Origin: Nitrospira sp.
GTDB lineage: Bacteria > Nitrospirota > Nitrospiria > Nitrospirales > Nitrospiraceae
NCBI GenBank assembly: GCA_024998625.1
Contig: JACOEL010000014.1
Coordinates: 52,714-116,713 of the forward strand
DNA length: 64,000 nt
Direction of reading: 5' to 3'
Below are positions 34,583 through 43,502 of the stretch, one piece after another. Under the pieces are notes generated by a model, which did no database searches, was not told the DNA's origin, and saw nothing but the letters and a program-made list of their open reading frames with translations. Both the position numbers and the translations under genes were made by a program. Numbering within the stretch: position 1 is the first letter of the stretch; every line of letters begins with the position of its first letter.

Positions 34583-35617
34583 TTATGGAAACAGCACTAC
34601 TTTGCCGCATTGACCGGACTGGATCAATTCAAATCCTTGGGCAAAGTCCTTTAGCGGAAAAGTATGGGTGAGAACGGGGCGGATGTTGAGGCCGGCTTTG
34701 AAGAGGCCGGCCAGGCGATACCAGGTGCTGAATAGGCGACGACCGGTAATACCGTGGACACGGATGCCTTTGAAGATGACCTCGTTGGCGAGGTCGCAGG
34801 TCACGGGTCCCGTGGGAATGCCGAACAGCGTGACGCGACCGCCGTTTTTTACCGAGCGGAAGGCATGGTGCAACGCCGTGGGGTGTCCGGACATTTCCAA
34901 CGACGCATCAACGCCTTCTCCCCTCGTGATGTCGAGAATCGTTGCGGCAATGGCCTCCGGGCCGTCGGTCTTGGCATTCAAGACGTGATCGACGCCCACT
35001 TGTTTGGCCAGGCTCAGGCGGTAATCGCTGACGTCGGTGGCGATAATGGTGGCGGCTCCTGCGGTGCGGGCGACGGCCGCCGCAAACAGGCCGGTCGGGC
35101 CGCAGCCGGTGATCAGGACGGTGTGACCGGTCAAGTCTTCCACGAGGGCCGCATCGACGGCATTGCCCAAAGGTTCTTGTAGGCAAGCCAGCTCCGGCGG
35201 AATGTCCGGGGATGTTTTCCAAAGCACGGTTTCAGGGAGCACGACATAGTCGGCAAACGAGCCGTCCAGATCGACGCCGAGAATCCGGTAGTTCTTGCAC
35301 ACGTGGGCCTGGCCGGTGCGGCATTGAAAGCAGGCGCCGCAGGTCAAGTGCGATTCAGCCGCGACATAGTCGCCCACGCACACGAGCGTGACATCCGCCC
35401 CGACGGCCACCACTTCGCCGCACATTTCATGTCCGATCGTCCTGGGAGGATGGATGCGGCTGTGGGCCCAGGCATCCCAGTTATAGATGTGGGCATCGGT
35501 TCCACAGAGCGACGTGGCTTTGACCCGGATGACGGCCTCAGATGGACCGGGTGTGGGATCTGGGCGATCGATATAGGTCAACCCCGGTTGAGCGGCGGTC
35601 TTCACGAGTGCGCGCAT
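34583..35617 (-). CDS. tdh: L-threonine 3-dehydrogenase
   Basis: Zinc-dependent medium-chain dehydrogenase oxidising L-threonine with NAD to 2-amino-3-oxobutyrate. The 344-residue product shows the catalytic zinc site CGTDAHIYNWDAWA with the TIGHEMCGEV segment. The structural zinc cysteines lie in CGACFQCRTGQAHVC, and the NAD-binding ITGCGPTGLFAAAVARTAGA is present. It precedes kbl by about 100 bases, completing the threonine-to-glycine route. Confidence 0.95.
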   Translation of the reverse strand: MRALVKTAAQPGLTYIDRPDPTPGPSEAVIRVKATSLCGTDAHIYNWDAWAHSRIHPPRTIGHEMCGEVVAVGADVTLVCVGDYVAAESHLTCGACFQCRTGQAHVCKNYRILGVDLDGSFADYVVLPETVLWKTSPDIPPELACLQEPLGNAVDAALVEDLTGHTVLITGCGPTGLFAAAVARTAGAATIIATDVSDYRLSLAKQVGVDHVLNAKTDGPEAIAATILDITRGEGVDASLEMSGHPTALHHAFRSVKNGGRVTLFGIPTGPVTCDLANEVIFKGIRVHGITGRRLFSTWYRLAGLFKAGLNIRPVLTHTFPLKDFAQGFELIQSGQCGKVVLFP

Positions 35618-35779
35618 GGGCTCATTATAACAAGACCGCTGGAAATGCCTAGCCGAAGCGAGAACTTGCCAGGCCTGGTCAATTTAGGTGGTCTCTGGCC
35701 TGAGTGTGAGCATGCGGTTCGCCCGAATCGACGGGGTAAAATACGGGTTGAACTGGGTAGGGCTCCTGGGTAGGATGCG

Positions 35780-36805
35780 ATGATGCGATACACGTTCGGC
35801 AGGGTGCCGAGCCCGGCTCTCGGCGGATTTTGGCTCGTACTGAGCCTACTGATCATGGCTGCCCAGACCGCAGCCGGTGCCTCTCCTGCCTCGACGCCGG
35901 CGCCTGCCAAGCGGTGGGCGCAATTCGAGCTGGTCAGCACGGAGCCGGATGGATCGGTCCAGGTCGGCAAGGACGTCGTGCTCGGCATCACCCTTGGGGG
36001 GGTGCCCGCAGGAACCGAGTCCGTCATGGCGATTATCGAGTCTCCCGGCTTTCAGAGTCAGACGGTGTCGTTGAGCGAAGATGCCGCTCCCGCGGTCTTT
36101 CAGGGCACGGCGATTCTGGAGCCCAATTCCATATTGAAGAGCCGGACCACCGTGCATCCGAAGGCCGTGCGGATTCGGGTGTCGTTCGCTCGCGCAAAAA
36201 CCACGGGGCTTGAAGAGTTTCTCAAGCGTGATGTCTATGTCACGCTCGGTGACCGGCCGGTTGAAGAAGCCGAAGCCGAGGTGCTTCCCGGGCCGCCTGC
36301 CGAGAGCCCTGACGCCGATGTCGAGGCAGTGCAGAAGGCGACGGAGCAGGTGATGGCCGTGAATGCGACCATCGCCGAGGAAGATCTCTTGCCCTTGCCG
36401 CCCCCCGGAGAATCCAAAGCCTACTGGAAACAAGTGAGCGATTTGATCAGCCGGAATTGGAGCCGGCAGATACGCTCTATTCGTCGGGCTCCCAGCAGCG
36501 AGACTGTGCGTGTGCATTTCAAGATGTATGCAAGCGGTGTGGCGCAGCTGATTCAGTTGGAGAAAGGTTCAGGAGCACGGGATGTCAACGACGCCGGGTT
36601 ACAAACGATCATCCACGCCCACCCGTTCCCTCCGATACCGCCGGATATCAGCAGCGATGTCGTCGATGTGCATGTACGCATGCGAACGGGGGCGAAAGTC
36701 GCGACCCGCGACGTGCAGATGACGGTCGAGAAAAAACCGTCCAAGCCCGTCGTCCCCCCATCACCGAAGGAAGGCACCGCCGCAAGCGGTCCTGCAAAGG
36801 AGTAG
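35780..36805 (+). CDS. TonB C-terminal domain protein
   Basis: A 341-residue envelope protein with an N-terminal signal or anchor (about 14-38, GGFWLVLSLLIMAAQTAAGA). An unknown beta-rich region follows (about 45-160), then a proline/glutamate linker. The C-terminal TonB-like domain (about 210-315) reads YWKQVSDLISRNWSRQIRS, VRVHFKMYASGVAQLIQLEKGSG, VNDAGLQTIIHAHPFPPIPPD. Unlike classical TonB it lacks a long PE/PK region and is not next to exbBD, so the role in energy transduction is uncertain. Two tandem starts, 35780 and 35783. It overlaps nothing and precedes yceI by 2 bases. Confidence 0.75.
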   Translation: MMRYTFGRVPSPALGGFWLVLSLLIMAAQTAAGASPASTPAPAKRWAQFELVSTEPDGSVQVGKDVVLGITLGGVPAGTESVMAIIESPGFQSQTVSLSEDAAPAVFQGTAILEPNSILKSRTTVHPKAVRIRVSFARAKTTGLEEFLKRDVYVTLGDRPVEEAEAEVLPGPPAESPDADVEAVQKATEQVMAVNATIAEEDLLPLPPPGESKAYWKQVSDLISRNWSRQIRSIRRAPSSETVRVHFKMYASGVAQLIQLEKGSGARDVNDAGLQTIIHAHPFPPIPPDISSDVVDVHVRMRTGAKVATRDVQMTVEKKPSKPVVPPSPKEGTAASGPAKE

Positions 36806-36807
36806 TT

Positions 36808-37419
36808 ATGACGAATCGGATCGGTCGTGCGACGGCCATGTGGTGTATGGGCGCAACGGTGTTGTTCGGCGTGACGCTCGGGCATGCCGAGACGGCGCGA
36901 TACGATGTGGATCTGGATCATTCGATCGTGGAGTTCAAAGTCGCCCATATGGTGATTTCAAAAACCACCGGGCATTTCAAAGACTACACCGGATTTATTG
37001 AAATGGACCCCGACGCCGGGACGGTCAAGGCGCTCGAAGCGACGATCAAGTCGGCCTCGGTGACGACCAATCATGAAAAGCGCGACGCGCATCTGCGCAA
37101 TCCCGATTTCTTCGATGTCGAGAAGTACCCGACGATCACGTACAAAATGAAGAGCTACAAAAAGGCCGGCGATGACTATACCGCCGTCGGTGACCTGACT
37201 CTGCATGGCGTGACCAAAGAGGTCACGTTAACGGGCAATTTCAACGGGGTGACCAAGGATCCATGGGGGAATACCCGGGCCGGATTTACGGCCGAAGGCA
37301 AAGTGAACCGGAAAGACTTCGGCATGGTGTGGAACAAAGCCCTCGATAGCGGAGGGCTGGTTGTTGGAGACGAGGTCTTCATCAAGCTAGACATCGAGTG
37401 TATTAAGGCCAAGTTGTAA
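36808..37419 (+). CDS. YceI-family periplasmic lipid-binding protein
   Basis: A 203-residue exported protein with signal peptide (about 1-28, ending GHAETA). The family pattern is intact: YDVDLDHSIVEFKVAHMVISKTTGHF, then ATIKSASVTTNHEKRDAHLRNPDFFDVEKYPTITYK, DLTLHGVTKEVTLTGNFNG, FTAEGKVNRKDFGMVWNKAL. YceI proteins form lipocalin-like barrels that bind isoprenoid or other lipids. The start at 36808 has AAAGGAG upstream; an earlier frame to 36457 lacks similarity. It is 2 bases after the TonB-like gene, so one operon. Confidence 0.93.
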   Translation: MTNRIGRATAMWCMGATVLFGVTLGHAETARYDVDLDHSIVEFKVAHMVISKTTGHFKDYTGFIEMDPDAGTVKALEATIKSASVTTNHEKRDAHLRNPDFFDVEKYPTITYKMKSYKKAGDDYTAVGDLTLHGVTKEVTLTGNFNGVTKDPWGNTRAGFTAEGKVNRKDFGMVWNKALDSGGLVVGDEVFIKLDIECIKAKL

Positions 37420-37587
37420 GTCGAACACCCCCTCTCTCAGAGGCCGCAGGCCTGTCCGGTCACTCTTCCGGGCAGACCGATCCAGCCGCGGCGCATGCAG
37501 CGAGGTCCCACTGAATCAAAGCTGCGGGCCGCCCCCTATCCATGATGCCGGTTGTAACCGACACAGCCGCTGGTTGAGACGTAGGGA

Positions 37588-37616
37588 GGATGTCCCCGGG
37601 CATCCGGGTCTTTTTT
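37588..37616 (+). terminator. Probable Rho-independent terminator after the YceI gene
   Basis: An 8-bp stem GGATGTCC / GGGCATCC (one G-T pair) with a 2-base loop, followed by GGGTC and six Ts. It sits in the 310-base gap (37420-37728) that is otherwise without recognised features. Confidence 0.7.
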
Positions 37617-37728
37617 GGAGCTGGTCCTTCGCTTGCCTCAGTGGCGGCTCGGGGCTGTATGCCGATGGGTGGTGTGGGGTGATGGAGCAGCAAGGGGTAA
37701 TTCGGAGGCCGAGAGTAGGAGCATCGTC

Positions 37729-38379
37729 ATGTGTCGCAAGCGGGCTGGAAAAATCGGATCGGGCATCGGTAGGATACGCGGGATGTGGATGGGCAGGCTG
37801 GTGACAGTGCTGGCGGTGCTCTGGAGCCTGGCTGCCGCGGAGGCCGGGGCGCTGGAATTTACGGCCGATCAGATCACCAAGATCAATGGTCGAACCCAGA
37901 AGTCCAACATCTTCTATCGTGACAACATGTGGCGGATCGAACATCACACGATGGGGCCCGTCAACATCAGCATTGTGCGCAAAGATAAGAAGGTGGTCTG
38001 GCTCCTGCTGTCGCGTATGAAGCACTTCAAGACCGTGCCGTACCAAGCGGAGCAGGATCTGAAAGTGTCGGAGCGGCTAGAGGGGGAAGTGTCGCGCGAA
38101 GAGATCGGGACGGAAACGCGCGAGGGGCACCCGACGACACTCTACGAAGTGACGGTGAAGGAAGGGGAGCGGACCGAAGTCTACTATCAGTGGCTCGCAA
38201 CCGATATTCACTTTCCGATGAAGCTGGCCAAGAAAGACGGGAGCTGGATCGTCGAGTACCAGCACGTCAAATTCAGGCCTCTGATCGATTATTTGTTCCA
38301 GTTGCCGCTGAATTTCGAGCCATTAGAAGAATTCGATCATCAGCCGGCTGCCGCAGACTCCAGTCAGCAGCCGATGTAA
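37729..38379 (+). CDS. Exported protein, LolA/DUF4412-like beta fold, unknown
   Basis: A 216-residue protein with a basic, hydrophobic signal segment (RKRAGKIGSGIGRIRG then LVTVLAVLWSLAAAEAGA). The mature part has LEFTADQITKINGRTQKSNIFYRDNMWRIEH and TREGHPTTLYEVTVKEGERTEVYYQWLATDIHFPMKLAK, the half-barrel strands of LolA/LppX-like or DUF4412 proteins that bind lipids. Start chosen at 37729 (TAGGAGC upstream); ATG 37783 would also leave a usable signal. It ends 29 bases before the SUMF1-like gene, suggesting co-transcription. Confidence 0.7.
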   Translation: MCRKRAGKIGSGIGRIRGMWMGRLVTVLAVLWSLAAAEAGALEFTADQITKINGRTQKSNIFYRDNMWRIEHHTMGPVNISIVRKDKKVVWLLLSRMKHFKTVPYQAEQDLKVSERLEGEVSREEIGTETREGHPTTLYEVTVKEGERTEVYYQWLATDIHFPMKLAKKDGSWIVEYQHVKFRPLIDYLFQLPLNFEPLEEFDHQPAAADSSQQPM

Positions 38380-38408
38380 GCGGGATCGAGAAATAAAGGA
38401 GCAGCATT

Positions 38409-39335
38409 GTGCGTAAGGTCGGAATGACTGTATGGGCGTTGAGTGTGGTTGTTTTGGGAATGAGCGGGTCCCTTTATGCGTTGGATGTGGCCGATGTCGT
38501 TCGTGAATGGACGCCGGAAGGCAAGAAGCTCGCGATGGAGCGCGCCAAGTTGCCGGCGCATGACGAGATGATCCGTATCCCGTCGGGCGAGTTCCTCATG
38601 GGAAGCGATAAAAAAGTCGACAAGAATTCTTACCTGGCGGAATTTCCTCAGCGGAAGATCTATCTCGACGCCTACGAGATCGATAAACACGAGGTCACGA
38701 CCGTGCAGTTCTTGAAGTTTATCCTGGCGTCGAACCGCAACCCCTTGATCGATTGGCAGTACGACGGTGGGAATTTCCAGGACACCATGGTGAGCCATCC
38801 GGTCATGCATGTGTCCTGGTTCGACGCGGAGGCTTACTGTAAGTGGGCGGGGAAGCGATTGCCGACCGAGGCCGAATGGGAAAAGGCCGCGCGCGGTGCG
38901 GATGGGCGCATCTATCCTTGGGGCAATCAGATGGCTGGACTCTCCAGGGCGAATTTTGGCCGCACGGGCCTGTCAGGACCGGTGCGAGACCGCCCCGAGC
39001 GGCTGCTGCTCTATCCGCCCATCATTTCTGTTGACAAGTATGACAATGCCGCCAGCCCCTATGGCGTGCTTCAGATGGCGGGCAATGTAGCCGAATGGGT
39101 CGCAGATTGGTACGACCCGAAATACTACACCATCGGACCTGACAAGAATCCAAAAGGTCCGGAGACCGGCAGCCAACGGAGCTTTCGAGGCGGTGGCTGG
39201 ATCGATAGCACTCCCAGTGTGCGGGTAGCGCAGCGGAACGGGACGGATCCCAATACCAAAATGAACTGGATGGGATTCCGCTGCGCAAGGGACGTGAACG
39301 AAGCGGCGGGCGTACCCCAGGCTGAAGCGAAATAG
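38409..39335 (+). CDS. SUMF1/FGE-fold protein, exported, lacking catalytic cysteines
   Basis: A 308-residue protein with a signal peptide (about 1-25, ending LYA-LD). It has the formylglycine-generating-enzyme fold pattern: IRIPSGEFLMGS, DAYEIDKHEVTTVQFLKFI, HVSWFDAEAYCKWAGKRLPTEAEWEKAARG, NVAEWVADWYDPKYY, FRGGGW. The region after RGGGW that carries the two copper-binding cysteines in true FGE has none here (IDSTPSVRVAQRNG), so it is not a sulfatase activator by sequence. Start is a GTG with AAAGGAG at good spacing. One of three such proteins in this window. Confidence 0.88.
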   Translation: MRKVGMTVWALSVVVLGMSGSLYALDVADVVREWTPEGKKLAMERAKLPAHDEMIRIPSGEFLMGSDKKVDKNSYLAEFPQRKIYLDAYEIDKHEVTTVQFLKFILASNRNPLIDWQYDGGNFQDTMVSHPVMHVSWFDAEAYCKWAGKRLPTEAEWEKAARGADGRIYPWGNQMAGLSRANFGRTGLSGPVRDRPERLLLYPPIISVDKYDNAASPYGVLQMAGNVAEWVADWYDPKYYTIGPDKNPKGPETGSQRSFRGGGWIDSTPSVRVAQRNGTDPNTKMNWMGFRCARDVNEAAGVPQAEAK

Positions 39336-39515
39336 CCGAGGCGGTGACTAAGAACCGAGGATAGGCGCTAAACTGAATCAGTGAATAAGCGGAAGTTACT
39401 TGCTAGGGCCCTCAGCGGGATGGTCAAGACAGATACGTGCATTGAGGGTGCCGGCCGGAAGCTATTTTTGATAGAAGAGGAGAAGACAACGCCGCAGTAG
39501 CGGTCAGGCAGAACC

Positions 39516-40364
39516 TTAGGTGTGTGGCCCTCTCTTGTTCAGTAAAATGGCGTGAGCCTGTTCGCTGCATTCCTTCGCCAGAATCCCCATCTTTCCGTGC
39601 GAAGGCTCGAAATCCACCGGCAGTCCGTGGCTGCGAATGCGTTCGCTGGCGGTGGGACCGATCGACGCGATGACCAGTTTCTTGCAGATCGTTTTGAACT
39701 GCGTTGTCGTTCCTTCCTGCTCCAACACTTGCATGACGTGATCGATCTGGGCGGCATTGGTGACCAGTATCACCTGCACCTGGCCGGCCAGAATCTGGCC
39801 GACGACCTGTTTCAGTGGAGCCGTGTCTTCCGGGAGCGCCCAGCGGTAGACGGGCACTGGAACTACATTGGCTCCACGCTGCTTCAACGCCTCCAGCAAG
39901 TCGCGGTTGGGTAGCCCGTATTCTTGCACCGCCACCCGTAGCCCTTTGACCGGCCGGTAGGCGTCCAATGTGGAGACGACATCCACCCAGGTGTTGGGCT
40001 CCGGGACCGTCAACGTGGGTTGGAATCCAAGGGCTTTGAGCGCGGCCACCGGTTTGGGGCCGCGTGCAATGAGCACCGTCTCTTTCAGGGCATGTGAGAT
40101 GCTGCTTTTGGAATGACGATTGTGCAGGATTTCAAACAGGGTGGTGGTGCCGGCCCCGGTCAGCAGGACTAGCACGTCGAGACCTTCAGTCAGTAGCCGC
40201 TCGCCGAACTGCAGCGCGGCGGAATTGTCTTCGAGCGGGATTTCCCGCAAGGCCGGAGCCACCAGCGGTTTCCCGCCGTGGCGCTCGATCAGCCGCGTCA
40301 TCTCCGCCGCCATGCGCGATTCAAACGCGGCGACGGTCAATCCGTGAAACCCTGCACTGGTCAT
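39516..40364 (-). CDS. hemD: Uroporphyrinogen-III synthase
   Basis: Closes and inverts ring D of hydroxymethylbilane to give uroporphyrinogen III for heme, siroheme and cobalamin. The 282-residue product has the two-lobed HemD pattern: TVAAFESRMAAEMTRLIERHGGKPLVAPALREIPL, VLLTGAGTTTLFEIL, VPVPVYRWALPED, and VTNAAQIDHVMQVL, with IASIGPTASERIRSHGLPVDF near the C-terminus. Sequence is weakly conserved in this family. Start is ATG 40364 with GGAG upstream; ATG 40385 would give 7 more residues. Other haem genes are not adjacent. Confidence 0.88.
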   Translation of the reverse strand: MTSAGFHGLTVAAFESRMAAEMTRLIERHGGKPLVAPALREIPLEDNSAALQFGERLLTEGLDVLVLLTGAGTTTLFEILHNRHSKSSISHALKETVLIARGPKPVAALKALGFQPTLTVPEPNTWVDVVSTLDAYRPVKGLRVAVQEYGLPNRDLLEALKQRGANVVPVPVYRWALPEDTAPLKQVVGQILAGQVQVILVTNAAQIDHVMQVLEQEGTTTQFKTICKKLVIASIGPTASERIRSHGLPVDFEPSHGKMGILAKECSEQAHAILLNKRGPHT

Positions 40365-40405
40365 GCTGCTCCGTGATTCAACCACCGGTTACCCAGCCGG
40401 CTGAG

Positions 40406-41245
40406 TTACTTGGCGTCCATCGCGCATCGAAACCCGGTCGATTCGTTTCGAATGGTCGGATCACTGTCCACGCGGGTGAAGATACGGACCGTGGGAGTCT
40501 CATTCTGCCAGCCGGCTCCTCGAATAACCTTCTTCTCGCCGCTGTCCGGTCCCGGAGGATTCCTGTCCGGGCTCTTTTCGTAGTACCTCGCATCGTACCA
40601 GTCGTTGACCCACTCCCAGACATTGCCGGCCATGTCATAGACACCGTATGGACTTTTTCCGCTCTCGTAGCTGCCCACCGGCATGAGCGTCTTCTCACCG
40701 ATCCACTTCTGGTTGAAGTTGAGATGTTTGTCGGTCGGTTCCACATTGCCCCAGGGAAAGCGCCAGTCGTTGTTGCCCTTGGCGGCTTTCTCCCATTCGG
40801 CTTCGCGCGGCAACCGCCTGCCGGCCCACTTGCAGTAGGCATCGGCATCGGCCCAATCCACATTGATCACCGGACGGTCGGCCAGGGATGCAGGAATGCC
40901 GATCCCCTCCCAGAGGTTACGGGTCGGGTTTTTGGGGTTTTGTGGGACACGGTGGTTCGTGGCCTTCACGAATTCCAGGTAGCGTCCATTCGTCACTTCA
41001 TACTTGTCGATGTAGAAATCGGTAATCTCCACGACGTGGCGGGGATATTCGTCGCGTCCGCCATCCCGGTCTCCGGTCGGCACGCCCATCGGGTACGACC
41101 CTGATGGGATTAGGACCAACGGCGCGCCATCCTTCCCTGTGATCTCTTTGGGGAGAGCCGTCTGTTGCGCTGCGAATGCGTGCGAACTCACACCGTTCAG
41201 TCCGATGAGCGCCACCACTATTGCGAGGACGGATCGTGCCACCAT
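40406..41245 (-). CDS. SUMF1-fold exported protein, no catalytic cysteines
   Basis: A 279-residue protein with signal peptide (about 1-26, ending AFA-AQQ). The fold pattern is VLIPSGSYPMGVPTG, DFYIDKYEVTNGRYLEFVKATNHRVP, VNVDWADADAYCKWAGRRLPREAEWEKAAKG, YGVYDMAGNVWEWVNDWYD and VIRGAGW. The FGE cysteine pair is again missing (QNETPTVRIFTRV). AAAGGAG precedes the ATG. It lies 41 bases upstream of hemD on the same strand, so the two may share a transcript. The NirV-like subgroup of this fold occurs near respiratory genes, but no such genes are present here. Confidence 0.88.
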   Translation of the reverse strand: MVARSVLAIVVALIGLNGVSSHAFAAQQTALPKEITGKDGAPLVLIPSGSYPMGVPTGDRDGGRDEYPRHVVEITDFYIDKYEVTNGRYLEFVKATNHRVPQNPKNPTRNLWEGIGIPASLADRPVINVDWADADAYCKWAGRRLPREAEWEKAAKGNNDWRFPWGNVEPTDKHLNFNQKWIGEKTLMPVGSYESGKSPYGVYDMAGNVWEWVNDWYDARYYEKSPDRNPPGPDSGEKKVIRGAGWQNETPTVRIFTRVDSDPTIRNESTGFRCAMDAK

Positions 41246-41418
41246 AGCTCAACACTCCTTTGGTTCGAAAAAGTCGATGGCAGATCGTACCACAGCGGCG
41301 GAGAATTCAGACACGGCTATGGGCGGAGAATGTGTGCGCCGGGGGTGACCGAGACTGGAGAATGAGGATTGACGGGGTGACAGGCCCCCACCTACTATAC
41401 GGCCAAGGAGACTCCGAC

Positions 41419-41850
41419 GTGCCGACCCATCGAGGCTTACGACATCTGGCCCTGCGTGTGACCGACCTTGCCCGCTCCCGTGCGTTCTATGAGCGATTTC
41501 TGGGGATGAAAGTGGTGTGGGAGCCCGATCCGGACAATGTGTATTTCAGTTCGGGATCCGACAACCTGGCCCTGCATCAGATCGCGCCTGCCGAGTTGGT
41601 TCAATACCAACCGTTGCGTGGACAGCTACTCGATCACGTCGGGGTGATTCTGGAAAGCCCGGCACACGTGGATGAGATGTTCCGCGATGTCCAGCAGGAT
41701 GGGGCAGGCTACGGGGCCACCATCGCCAAGCCACCCAAACAACATCGCGACGGCAGCTACTCCTTCTATTTTGCCGACCCGGATGGAAACGTCATCCAGG
41801 CCTTATATGAACCAACCATCAGCCGCATGGAGTTCCGGCCTTCCGCCTGA
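41419..41850 (+). CDS. Glyoxalase/bleomycin-resistance (VOC) family protein
   Basis: A 143-residue VOC-superfamily protein. It starts at GTG 41419, with AAGGAG 8-9 bases upstream, giving MPTHRGLRHLALRVTDLARSRAFYERFLGM. Metal ligands of the two beta-alpha-beta modules are present: H in RHLALRV, H in LLDHVGVIL, and E-like position in YFADPDGNVIQALY. The substrate is unknown. An earlier frame reaching 41260 has no similarity. It ends 6 bases before the MBL gene, so an operon is likely. Confidence 0.82.
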   Translation: MPTHRGLRHLALRVTDLARSRAFYERFLGMKVVWEPDPDNVYFSSGSDNLALHQIAPAELVQYQPLRGQLLDHVGVILESPAHVDEMFRDVQQDGAGYGATIAKPPKQHRDGSYSFYFADPDGNVIQALYEPTISRMEFRPSA

Positions 41851-41855
41851 CGAGC

Positions 41856-43478
41856 ATGGGTATGTGGGACACATTGCCGCGCGATCAGTATGTCGGGTTG
41901 GCGCCCTGGGTGTGGGTGCAGCTCGAAAGTAATCAGCCCCCGGGGCCGTTTCCATTCATCGGCGGGGTTGCCCCGGAGGTGGTGGCGAGTTTGCACGAAG
42001 CCCACAGCCTCTTTCTTGCCTGTGTGGAAACCGCCATCAGCGATGTGTTCTCCCGCCGCGCGACACTCGGCGACCCGCAGACCAGGGTGCGGTTGGAAGA
42101 TGCCTATGCCGAGCTGGTCAATTCCCGGCAACAGCTGAGTCAGCACATCACGGCCCGGCGTCAGCCGGATGGGCAGTTTCACTGGTCGCATCCCTTCGAT
42201 GCGACGAAATCCGCGACCGTGGTCAACACCGGCCTGCGAATCTTCAATGCCGTGAAACGTCAGGCGATTCCTGTGCCGTTCGAGCGTCCCATGGGACCGG
42301 TGGTCGGAAAACTGCTGGGGATGTTGGATGGCACGCAGCAGGCCGGGGGGATTCAGACTATTGTGGCGACGGCCGGTCGGGACGGCGAGCGGCTGTTGAC
42401 CAAATTGATGGAGCTGTTGGTCCAATACGAATGCCTCATGCCGACGAAGCACGCATCGATTCGAGACCAGTGGTTGGCCAATACCAAGGATCGGGACACG
42501 ATTCATCTCGGCCATGCCGCGTTGATGTACCGGCAGCAGGACCGGTTCCTGTTGTTTGACCCCTGGCTGTTGCCCTGGTTTGCGGAGTCGAACGTGCCGA
42601 GCCTCTGGGTCTCCATGCTGCCGAAACCGGCGGCGATCTTTTTGACCCATGACCACGATGACCACGTGGATCCCCGGACCCTGCTGCATGTGCCGAAGGA
42701 TGTGCCGATCGTGATTCCCAGCCGGCGCAATAGGAAGAAGTTTTTTTACGACTACCTGCCGCTGCTCCGGGAGTTGGGATTCACCCACATCGTCGAACTG
42801 GCGCATGGGGAAACCTGGACCTTCGACGGCGGCGCCGTGGTCTCTGTCCCGTTTTACGGCGAAGATCCGTGCGATTTGGAGATGCCGAGAAACTGCTACC
42901 TCGTGACTGATCGCGGGCAGAATGTGCTGGTGCATGCGGACAGCGGTCCGACCAACAACGGACGGTCGGCCATCAAGGAAGGTGTAATTCAGCAGCTCGT
43001 CCAGAAATATGGTCCTATCTCGCTGGTATTGGCCTCGCAGCAGCAGCTGCAGGAAATCCGAAGTTATGCCGCTCACGCGCCCCTGTCCCACCCGGGCCTT
43101 TGGCTCGACGTGGGAGAGAACGGGTACCTCACGAACGGGTATCTGGACGAGCTCTGCGCCGTCGCCCGAGCGAGGCTGTTTGTGTCCTATGCCACCGGCG
43201 GCGCCGACTGGTATCCCGATCACCTGTCGTTTATGTTCAGTCAGCGGAATCCGGCTCGCACCGCACTCCTCACGGCGAACTGGGAGCCGCCGGAAAAACT
43301 GAAAGATCTTCTGGCCCAACGTGATTGCCGGTATCATCGCGCTCATGCGTTGGATCTGTTCCGGAGCAGCGGTGAGGGGACGGTGCAGGTGTCATCCGCG
43401 GTCGAAGCCTTGGCGCCCCTGTCGCTCTATCGACTGGATCACGGAGACCCGGCATTCATGAAGCGCAGCGGACGGTAA
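41856..43478 (+). CDS. MBL-fold metallo-hydrolase with an extra N-terminal domain
   Basis: A 540-residue protein. The second half contains the metallo-beta-lactamase fold: HAALMYRQQDRFLLFDPWL, the zinc motif HDHDDHVD (about residue 265), then later metal-site regions (FYGEDPCD, VHADSGPT). The first 210 residues form an unknown domain (LHEAHSLFLACVETAISDVFSRRA). The arrangement recalls UlaG/NAPE-PLD-like hydrolases. No signal peptide. Two possible starts, 41856 and 41862. It follows the VOC gene by 6 bases and is 25 bases before the epimerase gene. Confidence 0.82.
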   Translation: MGMWDTLPRDQYVGLAPWVWVQLESNQPPGPFPFIGGVAPEVVASLHEAHSLFLACVETAISDVFSRRATLGDPQTRVRLEDAYAELVNSRQQLSQHITARRQPDGQFHWSHPFDATKSATVVNTGLRIFNAVKRQAIPVPFERPMGPVVGKLLGMLDGTQQAGGIQTIVATAGRDGERLLTKLMELLVQYECLMPTKHASIRDQWLANTKDRDTIHLGHAALMYRQQDRFLLFDPWLLPWFAESNVPSLWVSMLPKPAAIFLTHDHDDHVDPRTLLHVPKDVPIVIPSRRNRKKFFYDYLPLLRELGFTHIVELAHGETWTFDGGAVVSVPFYGEDPCDLEMPRNCYLVTDRGQNVLVHADSGPTNNGRSAIKEGVIQQLVQKYGPISLVLASQQQLQEIRSYAAHAPLSHPGLWLDVGENGYLTNGYLDELCAVARARLFVSYATGGADWYPDHLSFMFSQRNPARTALLTANWEPPEKLKDLLAQRDCRYHRAHALDLFRSSGEGTVQVSSAVEALAPLSLYRLDHGDPAFMKRSGR

Positions 43479-43502
43479 TCAGCTGGAAAGGAAGGGAGCG
43501 GT

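Noticed and set aside
36457..36807. Upstream extension of the yceI frame
   Set aside because: It overlaps the TonB-like gene in another frame, and the family start with Shine-Dalgarno is at 36808.
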